Assembly: GCA_002483605.1 (NCBI GenBank)
Contig: DLIG01000017.1
Location: forward strand, 1 to 14,024
DNA: 14,024 nucleotides
Direction of reading: 5' to 3'
DNA from: Sulfurovum sp. UBA7648
GTDB lineage: Bacteria; Campylobacterota; Campylobacteria; Campylobacterales; Sulfurovaceae
Shown here: positions 12,437-14,024 of the stretch, piece by piece
Position numbering within the stretch: position 1 is the stretch's first letter
Layout: every line of letters starts with the position of its first letter
Made by a program: the position numbers and the translations under genes
Notes under the pieces: generated by a model
The model's input: only the letters and a program-made list of their open reading frames with translations
What the model was told of the DNA's origin: nothing
Database searches by the model: none

Positions 12437-13264
12437 ATGGTTCATTTTGTATATCCGTATCTCTTTTGGGTTCTGATCGTCCCTTTTCTTATTTTAGCTG
12501 CATTGGTGATCACAAATAAAAGCAGATTAGACAGACTGTTTGACCGCCAAATATTAGATAGACTCCGTGTCAATAAAGATAGTTTGCCTCATGCAGCTAG
12601 AAATATTCTATTTTTTACGGCACTTTTAATGATGATAATCGCAATGGCAAGACCTGTTTTTGACAGAGGAGAGCAAAAGATATCTTTGAAAGGATCGAAT
12701 ATTGTATTGTCTTTTGATATATCCTCCTTAAATGGGAATGTGGACAGAGATAGTAATAAATTCGATGATGCAAAACAAACAACCAAGATATTATTGCAAA
12801 ATATGAGCAATGATGAGGTGGCATTAACGGCATTTGCAAACAATGCTTTTTTGATTTCTCCATTTACGAACGACAAATTTTCATTAGAAGAGATGATAGA
12901 CGGTATAGACAATAAATATGTAAAAAATGATTTAAGAAACTTTAGAGCTCTTGGAGAATTGCTGGTGTTCCTTACTAAGGACAAACCAAACAAGACAGCT
13001 GTTATTATTAGCAATAATGAAGATATCCCGGAGGAGTTCACAAGTTTGCTAAGCAAGAATGATATTAAATTGTTTATCGTTTCAGCCAATGCCTATGTAG
13101 ACACAAAAGAGTTATATAATTTTTTAAACAGCTATAATATTGACAATGGAGATAAATTTCTTTTATCCAAGGATCAAAAAGAGCTATTTTATTATCCTCT
13201 TGTTTTGTCGCTTATATTGCTTCTTGTGTCATGGAGTTCATTGCCAATAAGGATAAAAAAATGA
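12437..13264 (+). CDS. batB: BatB-like membrane VWA protein with degenerate MIDAS
   Basis: The 275-aa product has the same layout as its neighbour: N-terminal membrane helix (about 6-25), second helix (about 55-72) ending ARPVF, a VWA-type domain (about 80-245) and a C-terminal helix (about 252-268). In place of DxSxS it has DISSL (94-98). The Thr region reads LRNFRALGELL (166-176), and the expected DG reads NN (193-194 in IISNNED). All three metal-site motifs are altered, so this is probably a structural, non-metal-binding VWA domain. AAGGGA (12424-12429) lies 7 bases before the ATG, which starts 2 bases after the batA stop. The 3' end overlaps the TPR gene as ATGA. In many proteobacteria BatB carries a fused TPR region; here TPRs are on the next, separate gene. 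Confidence 0.87.
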   Translation: MVHFVYPYLFWVLIVPFLILAALVITNKSRLDRLFDRQILDRLRVNKDSLPHAARNILFFTALLMMIIAMARPVFDRGEQKISLKGSNIVLSFDISSLNGNVDRDSNKFDDAKQTTKILLQNMSNDEVALTAFANNAFLISPFTNDKFSLEEMIDGIDNKYVKNDLRNFRALGELLVFLTKDKPNKTAVIISNNEDIPEEFTSLLSKNDIKLFIVSANAYVDTKELYNFLNSYNIDNGDKFLLSKDQKELFYYPLVLSLILLLVSWSSLPIRIKK

Positions 13265-13845
13265 TAAAAATTGTATTTATATCGTTATTTGTATCTACTT
13301 TAACTCACGCTAGTTTGTTTGATTTTATAGACAGGCATAATGCCAAAAAAGCATATCAAAATAGGGAATATGATAAAAGCATAGCTATTTTAACTTTATT
13401 GAACAAAACACCGCATGATTGGTATAATCTGGGCAATAGTTATTATAAAAAAGGAAAATACGCTGCAGCTATAAAAGCATATGAAAAAGCTCCAAATAAT
13501 ATAAATAAATATCATAATTTAGGCAATTGCTATTTTCAAATAAAAGATTATGATAATGCGATCAAATCATACCAGCAAGCACTAATGATCCAAAAAGATA
13601 GCGATACGCAATACAATCTTGAGCTTGCAAAAAAACAAAAAGCAAAAAATAATCAAACCATTCAATATAAAGCAATCCAAGTGACAAACAATGGCAAGCC
13701 GCTCCAATCTGTGCATTTGCAAGAGATGCCAAAAAATGATCAAAAAGAAAAACAATTATATAATATGCTAAAAAGTTTGGAAAATAAAAAAACAACAACT
13801 ATATTGTATAATCTAATATTAACCAAAAGGAGTAGTTATGATTAG
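13261..13845 (+). CDS. batC: BatC-like periplasmic TPR protein
   Basis: The 194-aa product has a signal peptide (MIKIVFISLFVSTLTHA, likely cut after Ala17). At least two clear TPR units follow: WYNLGNSYYKKGKYAAAIKA (54-73) and KYHNLGNCYFQIKDYDNAIK (83-102), plus a weaker one at 24-48 (KKAYQNREYDKSIAIL). The C-terminal part is lysine-rich and ends with KEKQLYNMLKSLENKKTTTI (162-181), which may be the short helical motif that follows the TPRs in fused BatB proteins. An upstream in-frame ATG at 13231 would add ten charged residues before the signal peptide. ATG 13261 is preferred because AAGGA (13249-13253) lies 7 bases before it and it forms an ATGA overlap with batB. TPRs suggest a protein-binding role with BatB/BatD in the periplasm. 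Confidence 0.87.
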   Translation: MIKIVFISLFVSTLTHASLFDFIDRHNAKKAYQNREYDKSIAILTLLNKTPHDWYNLGNSYYKKGKYAAAIKAYEKAPNNINKYHNLGNCYFQIKDYDNAIKSYQQALMIQKDSDTQYNLELAKKQKAKNNQTIQYKAIQVTNNGKPLQSVHLQEMPKNDQKEKQLYNMLKSLENKKTTTILYNLILTKRSSYD

Positions 13846-14024
13846 AAACCTTGGTAAAGCATTTATATTTTTTATTCTATCTATAAATATTTTATACGCC
13901 AATATATCTATTGATATGATGGCCAATAAAAAATCTATATATTTTGGAGACTCATTGGTGGTATCTGTAATTGTGTCAAAAAAATCGAATCTTAACTTAT
14001 CTTCGGCAAAATATATTCAACCGC
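13838..14024 (+). CDS. batD: BatD-like protein, 5' part only (runs off the window)
   Basis: ATG 13838 is preceded by AGGAG (13828-13832) at 5-base spacing and lies 8 bases inside the batC gene. The 62 codons present encode a signal peptide (hydrophobic 8-19, likely cut after Ala21 in ILYA). A beta-rich start follows, ISIDMMANKKSIYFGDSLVV (23-42), matching the N-terminal pattern of BatD/oxygen-tolerance proteins, which have repeated periplasmic beta domains and a C-terminal membrane helix. The frame is open to the edge. The identification rests on operon order (moxR-DUF58-small TM-batA-batB-batC-batD) more than on sequence, because most of the protein is outside the window. Confidence 0.72.
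   Translation, partial: MIRNLGKAFIFFILSINILYANISIDMMANKKSIYFGDSLVVSVIVSKKSNLNLSSAKYIQP

Noticed and set aside
12589..13089. Minus-strand open frame of 166 codons inside batB
   Set aside because: It is the longest antisense frame, but it is rich in Leu, Ser and Ile as expected from the reverse of an AT-rich gene. It has no motif and no convincing ribosome binding site, and the plus-strand BatB is clearly real.
13231..13260. Upstream ATG start for the BatC-like gene
   Set aside because: It would put ten charged residues before a clear signal peptide. ATG 13261 has its own AAGGA and an ATGA overlap with batB.
13807..13812. TATAAT before batD
   Set aside because: Such hexamers are frequent in this AT-rich end of batC (another lies near 13759), and batD is tightly overlapped by batC, so coupling is enough to explain its expression.
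1..14024. Search for tRNA, rRNA, CRISPR, insertion sequence or phage features
   Set aside because: The coding genes leave no gap longer than about 160 bases, and no direct repeats, transposase motifs or cloverleaf sequences were seen.

Overview
The window is AT-rich bacterial DNA with all genes on the + strand, tightly packed with ATGA and other short overlaps. Arg is mostly AGA/AGG and Ile is often ATA. The order leuS - lptE - folC - M23 peptidase - bactofilin - mfd matches, as I recall it, the Helicobacter pylori (leuS..csd2/csd1-ccmA-mfd) and Campylobacter jejuni chromosomes. I therefore infer Campylobacterota. The Bat operon that follows points to a free-living member (Sulfurimonas/Sulfurovum/Sulfuricurvum type) rather than a gut pathogen. 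The genus cannot be settled from this window.

Region 1 (1-157) is non-coding. It holds two back-to-back hairpins, probably the end of an upstream transcription unit, then an extended -10 promoter and ribosome binding site for leuS.

Region 2 (158-8522) is one apparent operon of six genes. It encodes leucyl-tRNA synthetase, the LPS-assembly lipoprotein LptE, folylpolyglutamate/dihydrofolate synthase FolC, a membrane-anchored LytM-type (M23) peptidoglycan endopeptidase, a bactofilin (CcmA-like) and the transcription-repair coupling factor Mfd. It mixes housekeeping with envelope building. The M23 peptidase/bactofilin pair is the known cell-shape module of curved and helical relatives, and here the two genes overlap by 34 bases. 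A hairpin spanning the mfd stop codon probably ends the unit.

Region 3 (8523-9396) has a -10 box, a monocistronic-looking lipoprotein with SdiA-regulated-type beta-propeller features, and a short AT-rich gap.

Region 4 (9397 to the right edge) is a Bat (aerotolerance-type) operon: MoxR AAA+ ATPase, DUF58 protein, a small one-TM protein in the DUF4381 position, BatA-like and BatB-like membrane VWA proteins, a periplasmic TPR protein (BatC-like), and the first 62 codons of a BatD-like protein cut by the window edge. MoxR is expected to act as a cytoplasmic chaperone on the VWA proteins, with BatC and BatD on the periplasmic side. The most unusual feature is that all three VWA-type domains have damaged metal-ion-dependent adhesion sites (MIDAS), each in a different way.

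I saw no tRNA, rRNA, CRISPR array, insertion sequence or attachment site. All minus-strand open frames look like shadows of the plus-strand genes.
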